Of a stretch of 64,000 nt of DNA, positions 13,216-22,370 are shown one piece after another (position 1 is the first letter of the stretch; the number at the start of each line of letters is the position of its first letter). The stretch spans positions 1 through 64,000 of the forward strand of contig JAHCAK010000017.1 in the NCBI GenBank assembly GCA_019634955.1, given 5' to 3'. Source of the DNA: Burkholderiales bacterium. Its GTDB lineage: Bacteria; Pseudomonadota; Gammaproteobacteria; Burkholderiales; Usitatibacteraceae. The notes below the pieces were generated by a model, which searched no databases, was not told the origin of the DNA, and saw nothing but the letters and a program-made list of their open reading frames with translations. The position numbers were made by a program, and so were the translations under genes.

Positions 13216-13292
13216 GGGTACGTCCCCGGGGTCTGTCCCCGGGGTCTGTCCCCGGGGTCTGTCCCCGGGGTACGTCCCCGGGGTACGTCCCC
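13216..13292. repeat. Six tandem 13-bp palindromic units (GGGGTmyGTCCCC)
   Basis: The first unit is GGGTACGTCCCC, lacking one G. It is followed by three copies of GGGGTCTGTCCCC and two of GGGGTACGTCCCC, head to tail with no spacer. Each unit is nearly self-complementary (GGGG...CCCC), so the transcript would fold into alternative hairpins. The block begins two bases after the reductase stop and ends 21 bp before the GST start. Similar 'GGGGTCTGTCCCC' strings are interspersed in many G+C-rich genomes. It may act as a weak terminator or mRNA-stabilising element. Confidence 0.9.
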
Positions 13293-13313
13293 GAATTCCT
13301 GGAGGAACTCACG

Positions 13314-14015
13314 ATGATCGACCTTTACTACTGGACCACGCCCAACGGCCACAAGATCACGCTGTACCTGGAGGAGGCGAAGCTCCCCTACCGGCTGCAC
13401 GGGATCAACATCTCGAAGGGCGAGCAGTTCGCGCCCGATTTCCTGAAGATCTCGCCCAACAACAAGATCCCGGCCATCGTCGACCACGCGCCGGCCGACG
13501 GCGGCAAGCCCCTGAGCGTCTTCGAGTCCGGCGCGATCCTGCTCTACCTCGCGGGCAAGACCGGCCAGTTCATCCCGAAGGACCTCCGCGGCCAGGTGGA
13601 GGCGCTCGAGTGGCTCATGTGGCAGATGGGCGGGCTCGGGCCGATGCTCGGCCAGAACCACCACTTCCAGCACTACGCGCCGGAGAAGATCCCCTACGCC
13701 ATCGACCGCTACGTGAAGGAGACGAACCGGCTCTACGGCGTGCTCGACAAGCGCCTCGCGGGCCGCGCCTTCATCCTCGGCAAGCAGTACTCCATCGCCG
13801 ACATGGCGGCCTACCCGTGGATCATTCCCGAGCGCCAGGGCCAGGACCTCGCCGACTTCCCCAACCTCGCGCGCTGGCACGCCGCCATCAAGGCGCGGCC
13901 GGCGACCGTGCGCGCCTACGCCCGCGCGAAGGACATCAACCCGGGCCCGCGCCCGCCGGTGACCGACGCCGAGCGGAAAATTCTCTTCGGGCAGGACCGA
14001 AGCGTGCTGAAATAG
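13314..14015 (+). CDS. Glutathione S-transferase, YfcG/YghU (Nu) class disulfide-bond oxidoreductase
   Basis: 233 aa. The thioredoxin-like N-terminal domain opens YYWTTPNGHKITLYLEE and contains the NKIPAIVD cis-proline loop and SVFESGAILLYLA, the hallmarks of the Nu class (YfcG, YghU), whose members have disulfide reductase activity using bound GSH or GSSG. The all-helical C-terminal domain carries the IADMAAYPWI motif. GGAGGA lies about 10 nt before the ATG. It sits between the palindromic repeat and the AAA+ regulator gene, both on the same strand. Confidence 0.9.
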   Translation: MIDLYYWTTPNGHKITLYLEEAKLPYRLHGINISKGEQFAPDFLKISPNNKIPAIVDHAPADGGKPLSVFESGAILLYLAGKTGQFIPKDLRGQVEALEWLMWQMGGLGPMLGQNHHFQHYAPEKIPYAIDRYVKETNRLYGVLDKRLAGRAFILGKQYSIADMAAYPWIIPERQGQDLADFPNLARWHAAIKARPATVRAYARAKDINPGPRPPVTDAERKILFGQDRSVLK

Positions 14016-14071
14016 CGACCCCGGCGCCGCCAGGAGCGCCGGCCGGGCGGTAACGCGGCGGGAGGAGACCC

Positions 14072-15421
14072 ATGCCACGGCTCAAGGACCACGACGCCAT
14101 CCGGCGCATCGCGAAGAAGACCCTCTTCGAGGGGCTGGACGCCCTCTGCGAGGGCGCCATCATCGTCGACCGCGAGGCGCGCATCGTCTGGATCAGCGAC
14201 AAGTACGCCGCCCGCCTGGGGCTCGCCTCGGCGGCGGCGGCCGGGGGGCGCGTGGTCGAGGACGTGATCCCCAACAGCCTCATGCGCGAGGTGGTGCGCA
14301 CCGGCGAGCCCAACCTCCTCGACATCATGCAGTTCGGCGACGAGTCCTTCGTCGTGATGCGCGTGCCGCTCAAGGACGAGCGCGGCCGCATCATCGGCGC
14401 GGCGGGCTTCATGCTCTTCGACCGGCTCGCGTCGCTCCAGCCGCTGGTGAGCCGCTTCCGGCAACTGGAGACCGAGCTCGCGAGCACCCGCCGGTCGCTG
14501 GCCGAGGAGCGGCGCGCGCGCTACACCTTCTCCAGTTTCGTGGGCACCGCGCCCGCCGTGATGGAGGTGAAGCGCCAGGCGCGCCGCGCCGCGCAGGCCG
14601 ACTCGACCGTCCTGCTGCTGGGCGAGACGGGCACCGGCAAGGAGCTCCTCGCGCGCGCCATCCATGCCGCGAGCGCCCGCGCCCACGGCCCGTTCGTCGA
14701 GGTCGACGTGGCCGACATGGCCGACACCTCGCAGATCGCGCTCGCCCACGGCGGCACGCTCTTCCTGGACGAGGTGGGCGACCTCTCGCCGGACATGCAG
14801 GCGAAGCTGGTGGGCGTGCTGCAGGCCAAGGAGATCGAGGCGGGCGCGGCCGCCACGGGCCGCAAGGCCGACGTGCGCGTGATCGCGGCGAGCAGCGTGG
14901 AGCTGCGCCAGCTCGTGGGCATGGGGCGCTTCCGCTCGGACCTCTTCTACCGGCTCTCGGTGCTGCCGATCGAGCTGCCGGCGCTGCGCGAGCGCATCGC
15001 CGACCTCGAGGTCCTGTGCGAGCACATCCTCGAGGACATCGCGCGCCGGACCGGCCGGCCGCAGCGCGAGCTCGCGCCCACCGCGATCGCCGTGCTCTCC
15101 TCCTACGGGTGGCCCGGGAACATCCGCGAGCTGCGCAACGTGCTGGAGCAGGTGTCCCTGCGCTCGGACGCGCCGCGGCTCTCCGCGGAGGAGTTCAGCC
15201 TCGTGCTGCCGCGGTTGCCGGGGGCGCGCACGGCCGGGGGGCGGGCGACGCTCAAGCTCGCCGACGTGGTGGCGGATGCGGAACGCAACGCCATCCGCTC
15301 GGCGCTCGCCGCGGCCGACGGCAAGAAGATCCTCGCCGCCGAGCTGCTGGGGATCTCGCGGGCGACGCTCTACGAGAAGCTCTCGGCGCTCGCGCCGCGG
15401 CCGGAGGAGCCGCGGCACTGA
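14072..15421 (+). CDS. PAS-AAA+-Fis regulator related to sigma-54 activators but lacking the GAFTGA loop
   Basis: 449 aa. An N-terminal PAS-like sensor (about 15-130, [12 protein letters not shown]) leads through a coiled coil to an AAA+ domain with Walker A GETGTGKE at 184, Walker B GGTLFLDE near 227, an arginine-finger segment FRSDLFYRL and the [12 protein letters not shown] sensor-II helix. A Fis-type helix-turn-helix ends the protein ([16 protein letters not shown]). Between Walker A and Walker B there are only 43 residues against about 65 in typical bEBPs: the segment that carries ESELFGHEKGAFTGA is missing. Since GAFTGA contacts sigma-54, this protein probably does not open sigma-54 promoters and may act like TyrR on sigma-70 promoters. 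Targets unknown. Confidence 0.88.
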   Translation: MPRLKDHDAIRRIAKKTLFEGLDALCEGAIIVDREARIVWISDKYAARLGLASAAAAGGRVVEDVIPNSLMREVVRTGEPNLLDIMQFGDESFVVMRVPLKDERGRIIGAAGFMLFDRLASLQPLVSRFRQLETELASTRRSLAEERRARYTFSSFVGTAPAVMEVKRQARRAAQADSTVLLLGETGTGKELLARAIHAASARAHGPFVEVDVADMADTSQIALAHGGTLFLDEVGDLSPDMQAKLVGVLQAKEIEAGAAATGRKADVRVIAASSVELRQLVGMGRFRSDLFYRLSVLPIELPALRERIADLEVLCEHILEDIARRTGRPQRELAPTAIAVLSSYGWPGNIRELRNVLEQVSLRSDAPRLSAEEFSLVLPRLPGARTAGGRATLKLADVVADAERNAIRSALAAADGKKILAAELLGISRATLYEKLSALAPRPEEPRH

Positions 15422-15436
15422 GCGCGGGTCACCGCG

Positions 15437-15775
15437 CTACTTGCCTTCCTGCTCCTTGCGGGCGGCGTCCTGCTCCTCGCGGATCTTGGTCATGACCGCG
15501 TTGTGCTCCTCCACCGCCGTGCGGATGGCGGCGTTGGACGCCTCGATGTAGGCCTTGCGCTCGGCCACGTAGTTCTTCACGCAGTCCTGGTAGGCCTTCA
15601 GCTCCTTCTGGAACTGCTCGCGCTTCATGTCGTGCTGGATGGCCTTCGCGCCGGGATAGGCGGGCTTGGGCTCGCACTTGGCCGGCGGGACGGTGGCGGC
15701 CGGGGCGGCGGGCGCCTGCGCGAGGGCGGTGGTGGCGCCAAGGGCGAGCCCGAGGGCGAGAGCGAAGCGGTTCAT
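15437..15775 (-). CDS. Small periplasmic protein of unknown function
   Basis: 112 aa. A clear signal peptide (MNRFALALGLALGATTALA, cleavage near residue 19) and an Ala/Pro linker precede a highly charged helical domain with two cysteines (one in CEPKPAYPGA, one in YQDCVKNYV) that could form a disulfide. The C-terminal half looks like one long amphipathic helix. AAGGAA precedes the ATG. It converges on the AAA+ regulator gene. Proteins of this type occur in many betaproteobacteria without an assigned role (recalled). Confidence 0.75.
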   Translation of the reverse strand: MNRFALALGLALGATTALAQAPAAPAATVPPAKCEPKPAYPGAKAIQHDMKREQFQKELKAYQDCVKNYVAERKAYIEASNAAIRTAVEEHNAVMTKIREEQDAARKEQEGK

Positions 15776-15821
15776 CGGCGTTCCTTTCGGTTTCGAAGCC
15801 GTGGATTTTACAGGGGACCGG

Positions 15822-16601
15822 CTAGCGGCGGACCGGCACGGTGTAGTTGAGCGCGAGCCGGCCGCCGTCGGGATAGAGGGCCTGCCCGGTGAAATACGAG
15901 GCCTCGTCGCTCGCGAGGAAGAGCGCGGCCTGCGCCACCTCCGACGGCTCGCCCATGCGGCCCATCGGCGTGCGCGAGAGGATCTTCGCCTCGGCCTCCG
16001 CGTTGCCCAGCACGGCGCCCTTGGCGAGCTCGGTGAGGATCGTGCCCGGGCCCACCGCGTTCACGCGGATGCCGTGGGGCGCGAGCGAGACCGCCATCAC
16101 CTTCGTGAGCTGGTTGATGCCGCCCTTGGAGACGACGTAGGGCACCTGGTTCGGGATGGCGAGGACGGCGTTCACGCTCGACATGTTGACGATCGCGCCG
16201 CCGCCACCCTGCTTCACCATCTGGCGCGCGGCCGCCTGCCCGGCGAGGAAGACGCCCTTCAGGTTCACGGCCAGCACGCGGTCGAAGTCGGCTTCGGCGA
16301 GGTCGAGGAAGTCGGCCGCGTGCACGATGCCGGCGTTGGCCACGAGGATGTCGAGGCGGCCGAACGCGGTGACCGCGGCCTGCACGGCCGCATCGACATC
16401 GGCCTTGCACGAGACGTCGCACCGGGCGAAATCGGCCTCGAGGCCCTCCCCGCGCAGGCGGCCCGCCTCGGCCTCGCCGCGGGCGGCGTCCACGTCGGCG
16501 AGCACGACCTTGGCGCCCTCGCGCGCGAAGAGCTCCGCGCACGCGAGCCCGATGCCCTGCGCGGCGCCCGTGACGAGCGCCACGCGCCCGGCGAGCCTCA
16601 C
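15822..16601 (-). CDS. SDR-family NAD(P)-dependent oxidoreductase
   Basis: 259 aa classical short-chain dehydrogenase: cofactor motif TGAAQGIG at 11-18, NAG at 89-91, and the catalytic set S142, Y155, K159. D36 after the second beta strand (VVLADVD) favours NAD over NADP. The substrate cannot be predicted. The start is a GTG that overlaps the stop of the upstream periplasmic-protein gene by 4 bp (GTGA), so it is translated from the same message and may be the last gene of the xseB-ispA-dxs operon. Confidence 0.9.
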   Translation of the reverse strand: MRLAGRVALVTGAAQGIGLACAELFAREGAKVVLADVDAARGEAEAGRLRGEGLEADFARCDVSCKADVDAAVQAAVTAFGRLDILVANAGIVHAADFLDLAEADFDRVLAVNLKGVFLAGQAAARQMVKQGGGGAIVNMSSVNAVLAIPNQVPYVVSKGGINQLTKVMAVSLAPHGIRVNAVGPGTILTELAKGAVLGNAEAEAKILSRTPMGRMGEPSEVAQAALFLASDEASYFTGQALYPDGGRLALNYTVPVRR

Positions 16602-17089
16602 GGCTTCTTCGCCGGCGCCGTCGTCGTGGGCGGCAGCGCCATCAGGTCCGGCGCGGAGATCGCACGGCCCATCTCGACGGCCGAGAGGATCTCCGAGCAG
16701 ACCTTGTCCTGCCCCTTCGGGCAGCTCGCCTTGGCGAGATCGCGGATCTCGGCGGTGTCGCGCGTGTCGAGGTCGGGGCTGGAGAGCCGGCGGTTGAGCC
16801 AGCTCTTGAACGCGGCATCCTTATCGAGGATGGGCCCGGCCTCGGCGATCTTGGGCCAGCCGCTGATGATCACGCGCAGCAGCGCCTCGGTGACCACGTC
16901 GGCCGTCGGGCCCTTGTCGCAGTGGCCGTAGTCGGCCACGGCCTTCTGCAGCGCGGCCCAGGAGGTCACGCCGTCGAAGGCCTTGTCGGCCCCGGTGCAC
17001 GGTTTGTCGGCGGCAGCCGCGGGAAATGCCGCGGCCGCCAGGAGGATCGCGGCGGCGCTAAGCCGCCTTGCCCGGTCGCTGGGACGCAT
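16598..17089 (-). CDS. Periplasmic protein of unknown function
   Basis: 163 aa from the ATG at 17089. A signal peptide ([20 protein letters not shown]) is followed by a mostly helical domain with four cysteines ([24 protein letters not shown]), probably two disulfides. The tail is Pro/Thr-rich. Its start lies 32 bp inside the end of dxs in another frame and its stop overlaps the SDR start, so it is embedded in the operon. I do not recognise the family. Confidence 0.7.
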   Translation of the reverse strand: MRPSDRARRLSAAAILLAAAAFPAAAADKPCTGADKAFDGVTSWAALQKAVADYGHCDKGPTADVVTEALLRVIISGWPKIAEAGPILDKDAAFKSWLNRRLSSPDLDTRDTAEIRDLAKASCPKGQDKVCSEILSAVEMGRAISAPDLMALPPTTTAPAKKP

Positions 17090-18956
17090 CGTCTTGCGAA
17101 AGCCTTTCACGGATGGCACGCGAGATGCCGGCGGCATCGAGGCCGCAGTCGGCCAGGAGAAGCGCCGGGTCCCCGTGCTCGACGAAGTGGTCGGGAAGGC
17201 CCAGTTGCAGCACCGGCACCTCGACGCCCTGGGCCGCGAGCGACTCGAGGACCGCGGAGCCCGCGCCGCCCTCGAGGGCATTCTCCTCGACGGTGACGAC
17301 CAGCTCGTGGGTGGTGGCGAGCCGCAGGACGAGGGCCTCGTCCAGCGGCTTCACGAAACGCATGTTGGCGACGGTGGCGTTCAGCTCCGCGGCGACATCC
17401 AGCGCGGGCTTCACCATCGAGCCGAACGCGAGAATGGCCACGCGCCGGCCCTCCCGCCGCACTTCGCCGCGACCCACGGGCAGCGCCTTCATCTGCGCGA
17501 GGATTTCCGCGCCGGTGCCGGTGCCGCGCGGGTAGCGCACGGCCGAGGGGCCGTCGAGCGTGAAGCCGGTGTAGAGCATCTGCCGGCACTCGTTCTCGTC
17601 GGCGGGCGCCATCACCGTCATGTTGGGGATGCAGCGCAGGTAGGAGAGGTCGAAGGCGCCGTGGTGCGTGGGGCCGTCGGCGCCGACGAGCCCGCCGCGG
17701 TCGAGGGCGAAGACGACCGGCAGCTTCTGCAGCGCCACGTCGTGGATCAGCTGGTCGTAGGCGCGCTGCAGGAAGGTGGAGTAGATCGCCACCACCGGCT
17801 TCATGCCGTCGCAGGCGAGGCCGGCGGCGAAGGTGACGGCGTGCTGCTCGGCGATGCCCACGTCGAAGTAGCGGTCGGGGAATTCCTTCGAGAAGCGCAC
17901 CAGGCCCGAGCCCTCGCGCATGGCGGGCGTGATGCCCACGAGGCGCTTGTCGAGCTGGGCCATGTCGCACAGCCAGTCGCCGAAGACCTGCGTGTAGGTG
18001 GGCCGCGGCTTCGCGTCCGCGGCGGGCGCGGGCTTGGCGAGGCCCACGCTCGGGTCGAACCGGCCGGGGCCGTGGTAGGCGATGGGGTCGTCCTCGGCGT
18101 AGGCGTAGCCCTGCCCCTTCTTCGTGACCACGTGCAGGAACTGCGGGCCGTCGAGGCGCTTCACGTTGTTGAGCGTGTCGACGAGGACGTCGATGTTGTG
18201 GCCGTCGACGGGGCCGGTGTAGTTGAGGCCGAACTCCTCGAAGAGGGTCGAGGGCGTGAGCATGCCCTTGGCGTGGCCCTCGAAGCGCTTGGCGAGCTCC
18301 TTCATCGGCGGCGACACCGAGAGGATCTTGTCGGCGGTCTTCTTGGTGGCGGCGTAGAAGCGCCCGGACATGAGGCGGGCGAGGTAGTTGTTCAGCGCTC
18401 CCACGTTCTCCGAGATCGACATGTCGTTGTCGTTCAGGACCACGATCACGTTGGCGCCGGACTGCTTCACGTTGTTCAGGGCCTCGAAGGCCATGCCGCC
18501 GGTCATGGCGCCGTCGCCGATCACGGCGATGGCGCGGTTCGTCCTGCCGAGGGCGCGGGCGGCCACCGCCATGCCCAGCGCCGCCGAGATCGAGGTCGAC
18601 GAGTGCGCGGTGCCGAAGGCGTCGTAGGGCGACTCCTCGCGCCGCGGGAAGCCGGCGACGCCGCCCTTCTGCCGCAGCCTCGCCATGCCGGCGCGGCGGC
18701 CGGTGAGGATCTTGTGGCCGTAGGTCTGGTGGCCCACGTCCCAGATGATCCGGTCCTCGGGGGTCGAGAAGACGTAGTGCAGGGCGATGGTGAGCTCCAC
18801 CGTGCCCAGGTTGGACGACAGGTGGCCGCCCGTCTTCGAGACGGATTCGACGATGAAGGCGCGAAGCTCCCCGGCCAGCGCGGCGAGCTGCTTGCGGTCC
18901 AGGCGGCGCAGCTCCGACGGGTCGTTGAGGGTCTCGAGAAGTGGGTAAGCGCTCAT
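17058..18956 (-). CDS. dxs: 1-Deoxy-D-xylulose-5-phosphate synthase
   Basis: Thiamine-diphosphate enzyme condensing pyruvate and glyceraldehyde 3-phosphate, the first step of the MEP isoprenoid route. 632 aa (family about 620-640). Motifs: GGHLSSNLG with the active-site His, the ThDP-binding [15 protein letters not shown]...NDN, and the transketolase-type pyrimidine domain and C-terminal domain. The ATG at 18956 ([11 protein letters not shown]) is chosen where homology begins; the frame is open for 15 codons more. It follows ispA after a palindromic repeat, giving a compact supply of farnesyl diphosphate. Confidence 0.97.
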   Translation of the reverse strand: MSAYPLLETLNDPSELRRLDRKQLAALAGELRAFIVESVSKTGGHLSSNLGTVELTIALHYVFSTPEDRIIWDVGHQTYGHKILTGRRAGMARLRQKGGVAGFPRREESPYDAFGTAHSSTSISAALGMAVAARALGRTNRAIAVIGDGAMTGGMAFEALNNVKQSGANVIVVLNDNDMSISENVGALNNYLARLMSGRFYAATKKTADKILSVSPPMKELAKRFEGHAKGMLTPSTLFEEFGLNYTGPVDGHNIDVLVDTLNNVKRLDGPQFLHVVTKKGQGYAYAEDDPIAYHGPGRFDPSVGLAKPAPAADAKPRPTYTQVFGDWLCDMAQLDKRLVGITPAMREGSGLVRFSKEFPDRYFDVGIAEQHAVTFAAGLACDGMKPVVAIYSTFLQRAYDQLIHDVALQKLPVVFALDRGGLVGADGPTHHGAFDLSYLRCIPNMTVMAPADENECRQMLYTGFTLDGPSAVRYPRGTGTGAEILAQMKALPVGRGEVRREGRRVAILAFGSMVKPALDVAAELNATVANMRFVKPLDEALVLRLATTHELVVTVEENALEGGAGSAVLESLAAQGVEVPVLQLGLPDHFVEHGDPALLLADCGLDAAGISRAIRERLSQDDASQRPGKAA

Positions 18957-19031
18957 TGTCAGGGTTCGGCCGGGGGGCCTTGAACGGGCATTTTGCCGCA
19001 ACTTGCCCCACCCCGTATGCGCTGCCTCAAC

Positions 19032-19082
19032 AGACCGGTTCCGCGGAACCGGTCTACGGAACCGGTCTGCGGACCGGTTCCG
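19032..19082. repeat. Double palindrome built on ACCGGT between ispA and dxs
   Basis: A perfect 24-bp palindrome (19032-19055, 12-bp arms) is followed at once by a second inverted repeat with 11-bp arms (19057-19067 and 19072-19082, loop 4 nt). Both are made of the same GGAACCGGTC element in alternating orientation, four copies in 51 bp. It ends exactly at the ispA stop codon. Lacking a T-run it is not a normal terminator; it could be a REP-type element or an mRNA processing/stability hairpin inside the operon. Confidence 0.85.
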
Positions 19083-19979
19083 TCAGCGGTCGCGGCGGAC
19101 GACGAAGTCGGCGAGCTGGCGCAAGCGGTCGGCGCGGGCGTCGAAGCTGGCCAGGGCCTCGTGGGCATCGCCGAGGAGGCGGTCGGCGAACTTCCGGGCC
19201 TCCGGGAGCCCGAGGAGGCTGGTGTAGGTGGGCTTGCCGGCTTCCCGGTCCTTGCCGGCCGTCTTGCCCAGGGTGGCGGAATCGGCCGCCTCGTCGAGGA
19301 TGTCGTCGACCACCTGGAAGGCGAGCCCCACGCACTTGGCGTAGCGGTCCAGGCCGCCCAGCTCCGCGGCGCCCAGCGGCCGCCCGCAGCGCGCCCCCAG
19401 CAGGACCGAGGCCCGGATGAGCGCGCCGGTCTTGTGGATGTGCATGTTCTCCAGTTCGGGCAGGGTGATCGCCTGGCCGACGGCGTCGAGGTCGATGGCC
19501 TGCCCGCCCGCCATCCCGCGCGAGCCGCAGGCCACCGCGAAGAGCTGGATCATCTGCAGCTGCACCACCGGATCGTCCGCGAGCCGGTGCTCGGCCAGCA
19601 GCTGGAACGCGAGGCTCTGCATCGCGTCGCCGGCGAGCAGGGCGGTCGCCTCGTCGAACTCCACGTGGCACGTGGGCTTGCCGCGGCGCATCACGTCGTC
19701 GTCCATGCACGGCAGGTCGTCGTGCACGAGCGAATAGGCGTGGATCAGCTCGACGGCAGCGGCGGCCACCTCCAGCCGCGCAGCCTCGGCCCCGGCCACC
19801 TCGCCCGCCGCGAAGACGAGCATCGGCCGCACGCGCTTGCCGCCGCCGAGCGTGGCGTAGCGCATCGCGTCGTGCAGCCGCGAGGGCGTGATGCGGGGGG
19901 AGGGCAGGAGGCCGGCGAGGACCGTCTCCATGCGCCCGGCCACGTCGCGCGACCAGGCCGGGAAGTCGGTGGCGCTCAC
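19083..19979 (-). CDS. ispA: Farnesyl diphosphate synthase (polyprenyl synthetase)
   Basis: 298 aa, makes C15 farnesyl diphosphate from IPP and DMAPP. The first aspartate-rich motif is DDLPCMDDD after HAYSLVH, the second is DDILDEAAD after FQVV; GGGKRVRP and the KTGALI helix are also present. It starts with GTG, overlapping the xseB stop by 4 bp, which indicates coupled translation; the frame is open upstream only as a shadow of xseB. A palindromic repeat separates it from dxs. Confidence 0.96.
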   Translation of the reverse strand: MSATDFPAWSRDVAGRMETVLAGLLPSPRITPSRLHDAMRYATLGGGKRVRPMLVFAAGEVAGAEAARLEVAAAAVELIHAYSLVHDDLPCMDDDVMRRGKPTCHVEFDEATALLAGDAMQSLAFQLLAEHRLADDPVVQLQMIQLFAVACGSRGMAGGQAIDLDAVGQAITLPELENMHIHKTGALIRASVLLGARCGRPLGAAELGGLDRYAKCVGLAFQVVDDILDEAADSATLGKTAGKDREAGKPTYTSLLGLPEARKFADRLLGDAHEALASFDARADRLRQLADFVVRRDR

Positions 19980-20212
19980 GATTCGGCCGCGGGGAGGTCC
20001 TTCAGGACGTCGCCCTCCAGGACGCTGATCCGCGCCTGGGCGGCGGAAAGCTTGCCCTCGCAGTGCCGCAGCAGCTCGGCGCCGCGCTGGTAGGCGGCCA
20101 GCGACTCCTCCAGCGGGAGCTTGCCTTCCTCCATGCGGGCCACGATGGCCTCGAGCTCCTCGAGGGCCTTCTCGAACGGGATGTCTTCGGCGGGGGGCGG
20201 GGTCTTCGGCAT
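19976..20212 (-). CDS. xseB: Exodeoxyribonuclease VII small subunit
   Basis: 78 aa, the regulatory small subunit that multimerises on XseA. Family signature: FEKALEELEAIVARMEEGKLPLEESLAAYQRG..LL..CE. The ATG at 20212 is chosen over one ten codons upstream because AAGGTG lies 8 nt ahead and homology fits. It is the first gene of the xseB-ispA-dxs operon, a common arrangement in proteobacteria. The 257 bp between it and the divergent Rieske gene contain the promoters but no other gene I can support. Confidence 0.93.
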   Translation of the reverse strand: MPKTPPPAEDIPFEKALEELEAIVARMEEGKLPLEESLAAYQRGAELLRHCEGKLSAAQARISVLEGDVLKDLPAAES

Positions 20213-20469
20213 GGGTCGGCACCTTAGCGCAATTTGGCGCACCGCGTCATTTTGCGCCCCGGGCGGCGGCCCCGCGAGGCCCCGTGGCGCGCCGCTTGAT
20301 TCTCCTCAACTATCAGGACCTTACTGCTTGCCCGGCCGGGGAACTTTGGGCACACTAGCCCCTCGAATCTCGTAGTTGCCACGGGACGGAGCTGCAGAGT
20401 TAAAAGCTAGCTGACTCGATGAGCCCGGTACTGCTTTCGTCGTCTTCGGAACCCTCGGAGGAACGGATC

Positions 20470-21585
20470 ATGTCGGACTTGGCGAGCCAACTGGCGCTCA
20501 CCCGGACGCCCACTCACCTGCCGCTTTCGTGGTATTTCGACCCGAAAGTCGCGGAAATCGAGAAGAAGCTCCTGTTCGACCGCGGCCCCGGCTACGTCGG
20601 CCACGCGGCCATGGCGCCCGAGCCCGGCAGCTACCGGGTGCTCGACTGGCGCGAATCCGGCCCCGGCTGGGTGCTCGTGAACAACGACGGCCGCCACGAC
20701 ATGGTCTCCAACGTCTGCCGCCACCGGCAGGCGGTGATGCTCAAGGGCGCGGGCCAGCTGCCGGGCGGCACCATCACCTGCCCCGTGCACCGCTGGGCCT
20801 ACGACGGCGAGGGCCGCCACATCGGCGCGCCGCACTTCCCCGACCACCCCTGCCTGGACCTGCCGCGGCAGGGCCTGCAGCAGTGGCACGGCATGCTCTT
20901 CAACGGCCCGCGCGACATCGCCCGCGACCTCGCCTCCATGGGCGCGGCGAAGGACCTCGATTTCGAGGGCTACGTCCTCGACCGCGTCGACGTCGTCGAC
21001 TACGACTTCAACTGGAAGACCTTCATCGAGGTCTACCTCGAGGACTACCACGTCGCCCCCTTCCACCCGGGCCTGGGCCACTTCGTCTCCTGCGACGACC
21101 TCAAGTGGGAATACGGCGACTGGTGGAGCGTGCAGACCGTGGGCATCAACAACGGCCTCGCGAAGCCCGGCAGCGCCGTCTACGCGAAGTGGCACGAGCA
21201 GGTGCTCAAGTACCGCAACGGCGAGCCGCCCCCGCACGGCGCGATCTGGCTCACCTACTACCCCAACATCATGGTGGAGTGGTACCCGCACGTGCTCGTG
21301 ATCTCCACGCTCTGGCCGCGCGGGCCGGAGAAGTGCGTGAACGTGGTCGAGTTCTACTACCCCGAGGAGATCGCCCTCTTCGAGCGCGGGTTCGTGGAGG
21401 CCGAGCAGAAGGCCTACGACGAGACCGCCGTCGAGGACAAGGAGATCTGCGACCGCATGACGCAGGGCCGGCGCGCCCTCTGGCTCGAGGGCCGCGAGGA
21501 GCACGGGCCCTACCAGTCGCCCATGGAGGACGGCATGGTGCACTTCCACGAGTTCATCCGGCGGGAGCTCGCGCAGCACCTCTAG
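20470..21585 (+). CDS. Rieske non-haem iron oxygenase, alpha-subunit type
   Basis: 371 aa from the ATG at 20470, which has GGAGGA 7 nt upstream; an ATG 17 codons earlier has none. The Rieske centre ligands are C83, H85, C104 and H107, and the mononuclear iron site is H194 and H199 in DYHVAPFH. The catalytic domain resembles the demethylase/hydroxylase alpha subunits of the GbcA/CntA type. No reductase or ferredoxin gene is adjacent, so electrons must come from elsewhere. TTGCCA (20376) and TTAAAA (20400) form a possible promoter. Substrate unknown; quaternary-amine or aromatic compounds are both open. Confidence 0.85.
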   Translation: MSDLASQLALTRTPTHLPLSWYFDPKVAEIEKKLLFDRGPGYVGHAAMAPEPGSYRVLDWRESGPGWVLVNNDGRHDMVSNVCRHRQAVMLKGAGQLPGGTITCPVHRWAYDGEGRHIGAPHFPDHPCLDLPRQGLQQWHGMLFNGPRDIARDLASMGAAKDLDFEGYVLDRVDVVDYDFNWKTFIEVYLEDYHVAPFHPGLGHFVSCDDLKWEYGDWWSVQTVGINNGLAKPGSAVYAKWHEQVLKYRNGEPPPHGAIWLTYYPNIMVEWYPHVLVISTLWPRGPEKCVNVVEFYYPEEIALFERGFVEAEQKAYDETAVEDKEICDRMTQGRRALWLEGREEHGPYQSPMEDGMVHFHEFIRRELAQHL

Positions 21586-21600
21586 GGCGGAAGCTCCCCG

Positions 21601-22158
21601 CTACTTGTCGAACTCGTGCACCACGGCCCACAGGGTCGCGTAGGTGCAGGCGGGGTAGTCCGCGTGCAGGGCCTCGTAGTCCTCGGGGCGCACCGGTTCG
21701 CGCTCCTTGCCCTTGCGGATCTCCCACCAGCGCTTCTGGATCGCCTCGCGCACGGCCGGCGCCGGCATCGCGGGCCGGCGCAGCTTCTCGTGGGTGCCGG
21801 AGAAGAGGCGGCGCTTGAGCGTCACGTCCGTGGACGAGATGCGGAAGAGCTTGGAGAGCATCGCGGAGGTCGCGCCGTTGCGGATGAAGTGCTCGACCTG
21901 CCGCGACCGCTTGCCGATGTAGTCCACCTGCCGCAGCCCGTGCTCGAAGGAGCCGGCGTCGATCTGCACCGCCACGCGCGGCTCGGGCATCTCCGAGAGG
22001 CGCACCAGGTCGTCGGTGGAGAGCGAGCGCAGTTCCGAGAGCTGCGTCTCGTCCAGCCCCGTGGGCGCGGGGCGGTTCTCCGCGGCGCTTCGCTGCAGCT
22101 CCCGGACGAGGTGGGTGAGGAAGAGCAGGCGCAGCTGCTGGTCGCGGATCTCGAGCAT
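21601..22158 (-). CDS. Unknown 185-aa protein, possibly DUF2857-like
   Basis: The ATG at 22158 is preceded by AAGGGGGA; upstream codons in frame are not convincing. The protein is helical and basic, with an L-S-x-x-D-L-V-R-L-S-E-M segment, a V-x-I-D turn, then FIRNGA...LFRISSTDVTLKRRL, which looks like a recognition-helix arrangement. The pattern of motifs and length recalls DUF2857-type proteins, often found on integrative elements, and more distantly FlhC-like regulators; this is from memory only. No mobile-element genes are visible nearby. A DNA-binding regulatory role is a guess. Confidence 0.55.
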   Translation of the reverse strand: MLEIRDQQLRLLFLTHLVRELQRSAAENRPAPTGLDETQLSELRSLSTDDLVRLSEMPEPRVAVQIDAGSFEHGLRQVDYIGKRSRQVEHFIRNGATSAMLSKLFRISSTDVTLKRRLFSGTHEKLRRPAMPAPAVREAIQKRWWEIRKGKEREPVRPEDYEALHADYPACTYATLWAVVHEFDK

Positions 22159-22370
22159 GGCGAATCCCCCCTTGTCGTAGGCGCTGCCGCCGCGGCGCAC
22201 CGCGGGTGTGGTCGAGGGATCGAAACTGCCAACGCGCGTTAGCGCTGTCAACGGGAAATCGTGAAAAATTCGCAATGCGCCGCAACATTCGCGTACGCCG
22301 ACTTCAGGCAAGCTGCGAACTGCCGCGCCGAAGTGCCTGATTTCCCGCCGAGACCCCCGGAGGACCGCCC

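Noticed and set aside
13216-13292. CRISPR array
   Set aside because: Units are 13 bp, abut with no spacers, and no cas genes are present.
14072-15421. A normal sigma-54-dependent activator
   Set aside because: The GAFTGA segment is missing, so sigma-54 interaction is not supported by the sequence.
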